Shown here piece after piece: positions 16,019 to 23,787 of a stretch of 64,000 bases of DNA (positions are counted from its first letter, which is position 1; the number at the start of each line of letters is the position of its first letter). Source of the stretch: Dysgonomonadaceae bacterium zrk40. GTDB lineage: Bacteria; Bacteroidota; Bacteroidia; Bacteroidales; Dysgonomonadaceae. A program made the position numbers and the translations under genes. Location: the NCBI GenBank assembly GCA_016916535.1, contig CP070276.1, positions 1,550,001 through 1,614,000 of the forward strand, in the 5' to 3' direction. The notes under the pieces were generated by a model. That model saw only the letters and a program-made list of their open reading frames with translations. It made no database searches and was not told where the DNA came from.

Positions 16019-17350
16019 TTACTGTTCAGCGTTATTAAGCAGGCTGCCGTTCACCCTCACGTTCCTGAGGTTGAAAGGTTTGATGAAATCTCTATTTAAC
16101 TCGGGATGGACTGCTTTAATGTTGAGGTTCTCAAAGGTGAAATGCGACAGGATGTACTGATCTGATTCTGACACATCAAAGAAACGGTTACACTCGAGGT
16201 CGATGTTGCGCATGGTCACGTTGCTGGAGTAGGAAAGCGGGATGCTCTCCTCCCCCTTCAGATCGAAGAACTGTGTCCAGGGCTTGATGTAGAGGAAGCT
16301 GCTGGCATTGCCGGTGATATCCTCCACAAGAATGAATTCATAATTCTGCGGGGTGTCGGGACGCATCTTCAACCAGAGGAGCCTTACCGCCTGATCCACC
16401 TGCAGGCGACGCACAATCACATTCCTGTTGTGAATGGATTCGCTGCCGCAGGTGAGCACGCCGTGACAGAAGCCAAAAGTACAATCCTCGATGATGATGT
16501 TGTGGTTGGCGCCGTTCTCTTCCAACTTGTCGGCATTGGGTCCCTTGCCACCTTTGAGTGCGATGGCATCATCGTTGACCGAGATATTGCAATTGGTGAT
16601 GTGCACGTTGGTGCAGACATCAATGTCTACCGCATCGGAACTGGGTGCTTTCACCGGCTCACGGGGAGCGAAGATTTCAAGATTCGACAATCTGACATTC
16701 TCACTTTTATAGAGATGAGTGGTCCAGAAGGGAGAGTTGATCAACCGCACCCCGGTGAGATGCACATTCTTACTGTTCGAAATAAACACCAGGCGCGGAC
16801 GCATCTCATCCAGGTTGGTGCATTGGGGATTGAACCTCCTTCGCAGCCAGAATGACTTCCAGTAACGCAGGCCGTTACCGTCGATGGTTCCCTCACCGGA
16901 GATGGTGAATCCATCGAGACCGTCAGCGTTTACAAGTGCAGCAAAATAGTCGATGCTCCTCCCCTCGATACGGGTAGGCAGGATGGGGAAGTTGCTGATG
17001 TCATCGCTCCCCTTCAGCACAGCATTCTTCTCCAGGTGGAGATGGGTGTTCTGCCTGAAGAAAAGAGCACCGCTGAGGTACACCCCTTTAGGAATGCATA
17101 TCACTCCTCCACCATTTGCATGGGCCTTATCAATAACAGCCTGTATCTGTTCAGTCTGGAGCAGGGTGCTATCGTTCACCACACCATGATCGGTGATCCG
17201 GAAAATCTTACCCAGCTTCTCAATTTTCACCTCTTCAACGTTCCTGAACCAGTCGGGGATAACCGTTCCGTCGGGGAACCGCTCGCTTGCGAAAAAGGGA
17301 GCACTCAACAAAGTGCATAACAAAACAAGGATGGTTTTTTTGGTCTTCAT
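16019..17350 (-). CDS. GH28 polygalacturonase (short form)
   Basis: This 443-residue exported enzyme has a signal peptide (MKTKKTILVLLCTLLSAPFFA) and a right-handed beta-helix of GH28 type. The active-site blocks are SSDAVDID (Asp in place of the usual NTD block), NDDAIALKGG (Asp pair), CHGVLTCGSES (His) and RLLWLKMRPD (substrate-binding Arg and Lys, wider apart than the common RIK). It also opens with GVVNDSTLLQTEQIQAVID. GH28 enzymes hydrolyse alpha-1,4-galacturonan or rhamnogalacturonan with inversion. A longer start at 17404 would overlap the upstream GH28 stop and adds a charged stretch before the signal, so ATG 17350 is chosen, leaving a 40-base gap. Exo or endo action cannot be read from sequence. 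It is encoded after the longer GH28 and before the GH2. Confidence 0.9.
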   Translation of the reverse strand: MKTKKTILVLLCTLLSAPFFASERFPDGTVIPDWFRNVEEVKIEKLGKIFRITDHGVVNDSTLLQTEQIQAVIDKAHANGGGVICIPKGVYLSGALFFRQNTHLHLEKNAVLKGSDDISNFPILPTRIEGRSIDYFAALVNADGLDGFTISGEGTIDGNGLRYWKSFWLRRRFNPQCTNLDEMRPRLVFISNSKNVHLTGVRLINSPFWTTHLYKSENVRLSNLEIFAPREPVKAPSSDAVDIDVCTNVHITNCNISVNDDAIALKGGKGPNADKLEENGANHNIIIEDCTFGFCHGVLTCGSESIHNRNVIVRRLQVDQAVRLLWLKMRPDTPQNYEFILVEDITGNASSFLYIKPWTQFFDLKGEESIPLSYSSNVTMRNIDLECNRFFDVSESDQYILSHFTFENLNIKAVHPELNRDFIKPFNLRNVRVNGSLLNNAEQ

Positions 17351-17390
17351 AGCTTTTATCTTTTTTTTCATTAGTAGGTCCTGTGTGTTT

Positions 17391-19094
17391 TTACTGGATG
17401 TCATCCGCAGTAGGTTGTGAAGCGAACGTCACCGCATCACCCCCTACCTCGGGGCCCAGAAAAGTCTGCTCGGCAACGTTGGTGAGCCTTATCTTTTCTG
17501 TTTTGCGGCCTCTCACCTGATAGATAGTTTCGGACAGAACATCAGTCACCAGGTTCTCAACTGTAAGGTTACGCACATTGTGAAGATTCAGGGCTGCTCC
17601 TGACTCGGCAAATATTTGAATGTTCTTCAGCGTGATATCTTCAGAATCGATCAATTCTGCTCCCTCACGGGCATGCACCACATAATCCTCGATATGAATG
17701 TTCTCGATGTTCTGCTCCGGCAGACCATGGAAGTACATCGCCCTGCGTGCATTCCTGCAGGTAATCCGTTCCACAAAGATGTTCCGGAAAACAGGTGTCG
17801 TCTCATCTACAGTAGGCAAGAAATCCTCCTGCGGCACCTGATCGCCATCCTCAAGTGATTCCACAGCCGACTTGCCACCATAATAGAGGTTAAACAACAG
17901 TGGCTCCGTTGCAATATCAAACATGCTGATATCGGAGATGTAGATGTTCTCCACAACACCGCCGCGACCCCGGCGGCTCTTGAATCGCAGGCCCACGTCA
18001 GTACCCAGAAACTGACAGTTGGAGACAGAGATATTTTTCACACCGCCTGACATCTCGCTACCAACCACAAATCCACCGTGCCCCTTGAAGACTGTACAGT
18101 TGTCCACGATCAGGTTCTCTGCAGGCATGTTGCGTCTTCTGCCATCCTCATCTTTCCCCGACTTGATGCAGATGGCGTCATCACCCACATCGAAGGAGCT
18201 GTTCACAATCAGGCTGTTCCGGCAGGACTCCAGGTCGATGCCGTCACCATTCTGAGCAAAGGAGGGATTGCGTACCTGGATGCCATCGATGATCACATTC
18301 TCGCACATCAGCGGATGGATATTCCAGGCGGCTGAATTCTGAAAAATGACTCCCTGAAGAAAGACATCCTTACAGCTCTGGAGACTAACCATCACGGGGC
18401 GCAAAAAGTCTCTCAACGCAAGCCATTCCTCTTCTGATTGCAAGTTACGTGGCACGTTCATATCGCTGATGGTGTCGCCATGAAGATATGCTGCAGAAGG
18501 CATCCAGTAATCGTCACGTTTGAATACCCCTCCCTGAGAAGTTGCACGTTGCCACTGTCGTTCGGTAACCTTCTCTTTCTTCAGCGGGCGCCAGTAATGA
18601 CCGTTGCCATCGATGACACCATTGCCGGTGATGGCAATGTTCTGCAAATCCTTTCCCCATATGGGTGACTGACAGCGACGGGTGTCCAAACCCTCAAAAG
18701 AGGTCTCCACCAGCGGATAGAGATCCTTGTCAGGAGAAAACAGTATGATGGAGCGATCGTCCAGGTGCAGGTTGATATTGCTCTGCAGGACGATGGGACC
18801 TGTGAACCAGACACCTGCAGGCACAATCAGTCTGCCACCTCCCCGTGAGGAGAGATGATCCATTGCCTTGGCAAAGGCTCCGGTGTTCAATGATGTACCA
18901 TCACCCACCCCTCCGAAGTCGGCCACGGAAACGCTGTAGTCGGGAAATGTGGGAGGTGAGAGCAACGGCATCTCAAACGGGAGGTTCTCATAGAGATAAC
19001 TGTAGGCTGAGTCCTTCCCGTTGCTATCATTGCAGGAAGAGAGCAGAAAAAGGGTAAACAGAAAAAGGGTGAATCGTGAAATTGTATGCATCAT
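17391..19094 (-). CDS. GH28 polygalacturonase lipoprotein (long form)
   Basis: The 567-residue lipoprotein (FLLSSCNDS) has all GH28 active-site blocks: QNGDGIDLES, GDDAICIKSGKD, GHGGFVVGSEMSGG and GLRFKSRRGRGG. The domain opens with VADFGGVGDGTSLNT near 57. An extra stretch of about 60 residues (about 165-225) in the first third is typical of the exo-acting bacterial branch, which removes single galacturonate units from the non-reducing end; this is a family-level guess. The gene follows GH105 by 8 bases and precedes the shorter GH28 by 40 bases, so the two GH28s and GH105 form a tight block able to finish oligogalacturonides of both saturated and unsaturated kind. Start ATG at 19094 is followed directly by the hydrophobic leader; no frame damage is seen. 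Confidence 0.93.
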   Translation of the reverse strand: MMHTISRFTLFLFTLFLLSSCNDSNGKDSAYSYLYENLPFEMPLLSPPTFPDYSVSVADFGGVGDGTSLNTGAFAKAMDHLSSRGGGRLIVPAGVWFTGPIVLQSNINLHLDDRSIILFSPDKDLYPLVETSFEGLDTRRCQSPIWGKDLQNIAITGNGVIDGNGHYWRPLKKEKVTERQWQRATSQGGVFKRDDYWMPSAAYLHGDTISDMNVPRNLQSEEEWLALRDFLRPVMVSLQSCKDVFLQGVIFQNSAAWNIHPLMCENVIIDGIQVRNPSFAQNGDGIDLESCRNSLIVNSSFDVGDDAICIKSGKDEDGRRRNMPAENLIVDNCTVFKGHGGFVVGSEMSGGVKNISVSNCQFLGTDVGLRFKSRRGRGGVVENIYISDISMFDIATEPLLFNLYYGGKSAVESLEDGDQVPQEDFLPTVDETTPVFRNIFVERITCRNARRAMYFHGLPEQNIENIHIEDYVVHAREGAELIDSEDITLKNIQIFAESGAALNLHNVRNLTVENLVTDVLSETIYQVRGRKTEKIRLTNVAEQTFLGPEVGGDAVTFASQPTADDIQ

Positions 19095-19102
19095 ATCAAT
19101 CG

Positions 19103-20260
19103 TTATTTATTCAACTCGAGACATCCCATGATAAAGGGACCGGTAGCCTTGGCATCGTTGTCTCTGATCTTCTCGCTGATGTAATATTCGAAACTGCCGT
19201 CACGATACGGATTACCTCCCAACCCACCCACGGAACAACACTGGGTGAGGGTTAACGTGCCGTCATCGTTTTCCACGATAAGCCTGTTCATCAGTCCCTG
19301 ATAGGCCTTTTCTGCAACAGCTCTGTATTGCTTGTCGATGTATCCTTTATTCACTGCTTTTGCAAACGAATACATAAACATGGAGGAGACAGATGCCTCC
19401 AGATAATTACCCTCCCTGTCTCCCTGGTCCAACACCTGATACCAGAGCCCCGACCGATCCTGGTAGCGGGGCAGCGCTTCGGCCAATCCACTGATGATGC
19501 CGATCAATTCGTGGCGTTGCGGGTGATCAGCAGGTATAAAGTCCATCACATCTACCAGCGCCATAAACCACCATCCCATGCTGCGTCCCCAGAAGTTGGG
19601 TGACTGACCGGTCTCCCTGTTGGCCCATCGCTGCCGTTTACTCTCGTCCCAGGCATGATAATAGAGCCCGGTAGCTTCATCATAAGTACGCTTTGCAGTG
19701 ACCAGGAACTGATTCATCACATCATCGATGAGTTCCGGCCGGTTGAAGGTGACGGCATACTCAGCCAGGAAAGGTGATCCCATGTACAACCCGTCGAGCC
19801 AGATCTGGTGCGGATAAATCAGCTTATGCCAGAAGACACCCTCGTGCGTGCGGGGATGCACTTTCATCTGATTCACCAGCCGATCCATCGCCAGCTTGTA
19901 TTTCTCATCGCCGGTCTGGCGGTAGACTTCGAAGAGCACCTTCCCAGAGTTGATGTAGTCAATGTTATAGGTCTCCACCTTGTAGAGGTGAATCTCACCC
20001 TGATCATTGATCAGTGTGTCAGCCCATTCGATCACATAATCGAGATACTTTCGGTCGTTGGTTTCTCTCCAGACCTTCAGCATGGCCAGAGTTCCTACCC
20101 CTTGTGCGTAACCGAAGTAGAGTCGTTTGCCGTGATCCAACTGCCAGGCCTGCGGAGCACGTTTCATCTCCGACTCGGCAAACCTGATGGCTGTCGATTG
20201 TGCAATTGCACCCTGCATCATCAGCAGGGTCATTACACATATTGATATTATCTTGTACAT
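19103..20260 (-). CDS. GH105 unsaturated galacturonyl/rhamnogalacturonyl hydrolase
   Basis: The 385-residue enzyme has a signal peptide (to about 20) and an (alpha/alpha)6 barrel of GH105. Visible conserved blocks are YNIDYINSGK, HQIWLDGLYMGSPF (with the likely catalytic Asp), WGRSMGWWFMALVD and the C-terminal DGSFEYYISEKIRDND. GH105 hydrates the 4,5 double bond of the terminal unsaturated uronic acid, releasing the sugar that rearranges to 5-keto-4-deoxyuronate, the substrate of KduI. So it links PL1 lyases to the kdu operon in this window. No lipobox is visible, so it should be periplasmic. A hairpin in the gap upstream (20293-20315) separates it from the DUF4450 gene. A second GH105 is cut by the left end of the window; they may divide galacturonan and rhamnogalacturonan ends. 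Confidence 0.94.
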   Translation of the reverse strand: MYKIISICVMTLLMMQGAIAQSTAIRFAESEMKRAPQAWQLDHGKRLYFGYAQGVGTLAMLKVWRETNDRKYLDYVIEWADTLINDQGEIHLYKVETYNIDYINSGKVLFEVYRQTGDEKYKLAMDRLVNQMKVHPRTHEGVFWHKLIYPHQIWLDGLYMGSPFLAEYAVTFNRPELIDDVMNQFLVTAKRTYDEATGLYYHAWDESKRQRWANRETGQSPNFWGRSMGWWFMALVDVMDFIPADHPQRHELIGIISGLAEALPRYQDRSGLWYQVLDQGDREGNYLEASVSSMFMYSFAKAVNKGYIDKQYRAVAEKAYQGLMNRLIVENDDGTLTLTQCCSVGGLGGNPYRDGSFEYYISEKIRDNDAKATGPFIMGCLELNK

Positions 20261-20292
20261 AATGTTGTCGTTAAGGTTTTTATAAGATCGTC

Positions 20293-20315
20293 GTTTTCTG
20301 CCCTGGGCAGAAAAC
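20293..20315 (-). promoter_or_regulatory. Intercistronic 10-bp hairpin
   Basis: GTTTTCTGCC (20293-20302) and GGCAGAAAAC (20306-20315) pair perfectly around a 3-base loop, in the 66-base gap between the DUF4450 and GH105 genes. No U-run follows on the transcribed strand. It may block 3' exonucleases or act as a weak terminator, setting different levels for upstream and downstream genes. Confidence 0.6.
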
Positions 20316-20326
20316 TCTCTGTTTAT

Positions 20327-23300
20327 TTATCTTTCAAGCGTGACCGACATCAGTCCGATGACCACCTCGTTGGCAATGGATCTCACGGTGATGCTCTCCA
20401 GCTCCTTATCTCCCTCCAATGGCAGATCCAGAATGATGGCGGCTCCCCCATCGATTGAGCGTCCGTAGACCTCATCCGCCGGTATCTCATCGTCGAAGTT
20501 GCGGCTCACCTTTCCGGTCTTCAAACCCACCCTATAGGGTTGCGGATGTGAGAGGCGGAAGGCATGGTCGTCAACGAAGAGATCCTGCTCAATGGGAACC
20601 CATGTCTCCGGGTTGCGTAGCACCAGTTGTGATGATGTTCCATCGCAATAGGTGACCAGTACCTCACCGTTGGGAACATGCACCTGCATGTGGTTGGTAG
20701 AGCCCGCCATCAGCAGAAAGGCATGCGATGCATTTCCTGCCAGGGGGATGGTGACCGATGAGGGATAGTTGTCCCACAGCGAAGTAAAGGCGATGTTGGG
20801 CGCCTCATCCGATGGTGTCCGAAAGGGGATCCCGAAGGGTGTCTCAAAGACACCATCACGGCTTGCCTTTCTCAGACCACTGTCATCAATGGTGGCTGTA
20901 AGTGATGGATGACACCACTCACCAATTCCCTGCTTGGGTATCTGTAAGGTGGTGAAGGGCGACCGTGGGGAGAGGTACTCGTTGGTGAAGATCTGATCAA
21001 CCGATGCATTCATATAGGCATCCATATCAACCGTTTCATATTGGGCATCCTCATTGACCAGATCCCAATTGAAACCTTTCGAGTCTGAGAGAGGTGCTGT
21101 TACCTGAATGGAAACAGCTCTCCACCATTCCAACTCACCCTCTTTCACACGGACAAAGAGTGTACGGTGTCCCGTTTCACCCTTTACGGTGCCACTGATG
21201 GTGTTGTTGCGAATTTTTGCAGAACGTAAAACCTCTTGAGGGTCATACAGCTCACGTATCCTGTTCTCCACAGGAATCTCAACCGGGCTGTTTGGTGCAG
21301 CCACCGCTTCGATTGCAGTGGTGGCTGTTTTTGATCCTTCCCAGACAATCTCAACCTGATATACATCTGCTATGCCACTGGCAATGGCAATCACCGGTGC
21401 TCCCACCGATTGCTCCATGCGCCAACGCACCTTGCGTCCATTGACGGTGATCGATCCTATCCGGTCGTAAGGGGCCTGCAGCTGCATTGTCAAGGCCAAT
21501 TCACGGGGGAATGAGGATTTAATGGAATATCGGTCAGTCTGTCCTTCTCTTGCGAAGTGAAATGCAATGTCGGGTGTCTCGATGGAAGCGTAGTCCCAGT
21601 TGGCGGGAAAGCCGGGACGAATCACCAACCGCTGATTCATGGCATCGGGAAGGATGCCGAACAGACCCTGCACCAGTGCGCGTGAATAGACACCCACGGG
21701 GTCGCCAAAATCACGGTAGCATTCACCCCTGGCGGCATCATAGAAGCTGATCTGACCGATGTTGCCGGGGCTGTCTCCCAGGTACATACCATCCAGGATA
21801 TTGCTTTTGAAGAGTTTGAAAGCCTCTTCGTTCCTGCCTGCCTGCCAGTAGGCGAGACTGGTGTGCCCCACTTCTGCAAAGGCTACGTTGTTCACCGACC
21901 AGGAGTAGGGAAACCAATTGGTGGTGGAAAGGGTGTAGTAGCCTTCATCCTCAAGCCCTCGTGCCTTGACAGGTATCCTGGGGATGGAACTGTCGATGTA
22001 ACGGGTCGCCTGATAAGCCTGAAAAGGAGTGTGTATCTCGGAGTCGATGGCATGGTAAACCGTCCATACACCTGCCATGGGATGAATCATCTGCTCTCCC
22101 ATGAGATCTTTGAACTCGGCCCACCACCCTTTGTGAGGGAGCCAGAGGGTGGAATTGATCGCCTTCAGAATCTTCGCTGCCTCCATCTGGTAGGGCTGCG
22201 GGTCCTTACCGATTTTCTCTGCAATCATTGCCGCCATGCTGTTTGCACGGTAGTTGTAAGCAGAGGAGTAGGTGACCGAACCGCTGTTGTACTGCAATGC
22301 ATCGCTGGCCCAGATACAGGCATAGGCATCGTAAAGACCGTCATCGTTGGGGTCATAGTTGCGTTTCTCCCACTCCAGGTGACGCTGCAGCACAGGCCAC
22401 ATCTCCCTTACATAGTCCATATCACCGGTCCAGTTGAAGTGCCACAAGAGCTCATCGATGTAAACAAGGTTCATGTTGTAGTGGTGCATCTGATTGTTGT
22501 TGCGGGGATTGCGGCTGATATAACCGTTGCTGTACATCTGTGTGCCCCACCTCTTCTCAGCCCTGGTCAGGTTCAGCACCGAATCCTGTGCCGGATGAGC
22601 AATCACCGGCTCCACACCGGTCACCTGCGAGGCGGCGTAGCCGTTGAAGTGCCTTCTGGCGCGATCGTGCCACCCGATGGCATCTCCGGTATAGGCAGCA
22701 CGCCAACCGTTGAGCGGCATGCGCCAACCGATGGCACCATGCTGCCATACAGCACTCTCCTCATCCCAGATACCATCGGCAGCGATGCTGAGTGCCCCTC
22801 CCAGGGTGTTGAAATAAGGATCAGGTGTATTGATCTTCACCGTGCCTGCAGTGGCACTCCGTTTCAGTTCCGCTTCTTCAAAGAGGGAAGAGAGCATCTC
22901 CTGTGTAAGCGGCTCGCCATCGTCAGCCTTTATCACCAGATAGATATCTTCACCTTTTATGGGTGATTGGGCAACCAGCAGGGGTCTGTTGCCACTCACC
23001 TCTGAACGGGTGAGGGCAGAAACGGTGTTAAGACTGTAGGGAGAGCCAAGCTTCAGGGTGGTTCCTTCAGAGAAAAGACCGGTGGTATAAAGAGGGCCAC
23101 CTCTTGTACCCTCCCCGTAGGTAAGCCGGAACGATTCGTCACGGATGACAAACTGATTGCCCTCACAGGCATCAGCCTTTAGAGCGAACGCCTCTGGATC
23201 ATCAACCCCCAGGTCCCCGTTCCGGGAGAAACGGCGATTGCTGGCTCCTCCGAAGAGGGTGACCAGTGTTCCTCCATCAGGCAAACCGCTTGCATCAACC

Positions 23301-23719
23301 CTTAGAATGATACCTTCGGCATCTGCCAGCGCCAAAACGGTGATCGTCAGGCTGCCCGTACCGAGCAGCGGATCTTTGATCTCATAGATGCGGCTTCCGG
23401 GCCTGTAGATCGATTTCACATACTCCGCATCATTCAACCAGAGGCTCTTCCCGTCGGAAAGCATTCCCAACTGAATGTTGCCTCCCATGTGCGGCATAAA
23501 AAGGCCAAATTCGGGCAAATCACCCGTTTCGATCCTGAAAGCAGTGTTGGTGCCGTAGAGGGCGCGGTTGAATTTCCGGTCACCATTCACGATTACGAAA
23601 TCCTCTCCATCGGGACTGTATCTCAGTCGTCGCTCTTTGTTATGCCAGGAATCCATCGGCTGAGCAACCAGGGAGGTGGCAACCACAAATAGCAGCATCA
23701 GCGAAACTAACGTTCTCAT
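20327..23719 (-). CDS. DUF4450 protein, predicted (alpha/alpha)6 glycosidase
   Basis: This 1130-residue exported protein (signal peptide to about 19) matches the DUF4450 family: the opening WHNKERRLRYSPDGEDFVIVNG, FNRALYGTNTAFR and a large N-terminal beta-sandwich (about 20-320). The middle (about 330-720) reads like a six-hairpin barrel, with DYVREMWPVLQRHLEWEK, DPNDDGLYDAY, YSSAYNYRANSMA and NNVAFAEVGHTSLAYW; acidic residues there could be catalytic. Residues about 730-1130 are beta-rich and may be accessory domains. I know of no settled activity for the family; rhamnosidase- or fucosidase-like action on pectin side chains is a guess from fold and setting. It lies between the 714-residue unassigned protein and GH105 in the SusC-led operon. 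No lipobox is visible. Confidence 0.82.
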   Translation of the reverse strand: MRTLVSLMLLFVVATSLVAQPMDSWHNKERRLRYSPDGEDFVIVNGDRKFNRALYGTNTAFRIETGDLPEFGLFMPHMGGNIQLGMLSDGKSLWLNDAEYVKSIYRPGSRIYEIKDPLLGTGSLTITVLALADAEGIILRVDASGLPDGGTLVTLFGGASNRRFSRNGDLGVDDPEAFALKADACEGNQFVIRDESFRLTYGEGTRGGPLYTTGLFSEGTTLKLGSPYSLNTVSALTRSEVSGNRPLLVAQSPIKGEDIYLVIKADDGEPLTQEMLSSLFEEAELKRSATAGTVKINTPDPYFNTLGGALSIAADGIWDEESAVWQHGAIGWRMPLNGWRAAYTGDAIGWHDRARRHFNGYAASQVTGVEPVIAHPAQDSVLNLTRAEKRWGTQMYSNGYISRNPRNNNQMHHYNMNLVYIDELLWHFNWTGDMDYVREMWPVLQRHLEWEKRNYDPNDDGLYDAYACIWASDALQYNSGSVTYSSAYNYRANSMAAMIAEKIGKDPQPYQMEAAKILKAINSTLWLPHKGWWAEFKDLMGEQMIHPMAGVWTVYHAIDSEIHTPFQAYQATRYIDSSIPRIPVKARGLEDEGYYTLSTTNWFPYSWSVNNVAFAEVGHTSLAYWQAGRNEEAFKLFKSNILDGMYLGDSPGNIGQISFYDAARGECYRDFGDPVGVYSRALVQGLFGILPDAMNQRLVIRPGFPANWDYASIETPDIAFHFAREGQTDRYSIKSSFPRELALTMQLQAPYDRIGSITVNGRKVRWRMEQSVGAPVIAIASGIADVYQVEIVWEGSKTATTAIEAVAAPNSPVEIPVENRIRELYDPQEVLRSAKIRNNTISGTVKGETGHRTLFVRVKEGELEWWRAVSIQVTAPLSDSKGFNWDLVNEDAQYETVDMDAYMNASVDQIFTNEYLSPRSPFTTLQIPKQGIGEWCHPSLTATIDDSGLRKASRDGVFETPFGIPFRTPSDEAPNIAFTSLWDNYPSSVTIPLAGNASHAFLLMAGSTNHMQVHVPNGEVLVTYCDGTSSQLVLRNPETWVPIEQDLFVDDHAFRLSHPQPYRVGLKTGKVSRNFDDEIPADEVYGRSIDGGAAIILDLPLEGDKELESITVRSIANEVVIGLMSVTLER

Positions 23720-23787
23720 AGAGATTATATTTATTTGGGCAGGCCCGGCACAATGGCCGGATCCTCATTACCCGTTACAATTCGTAA

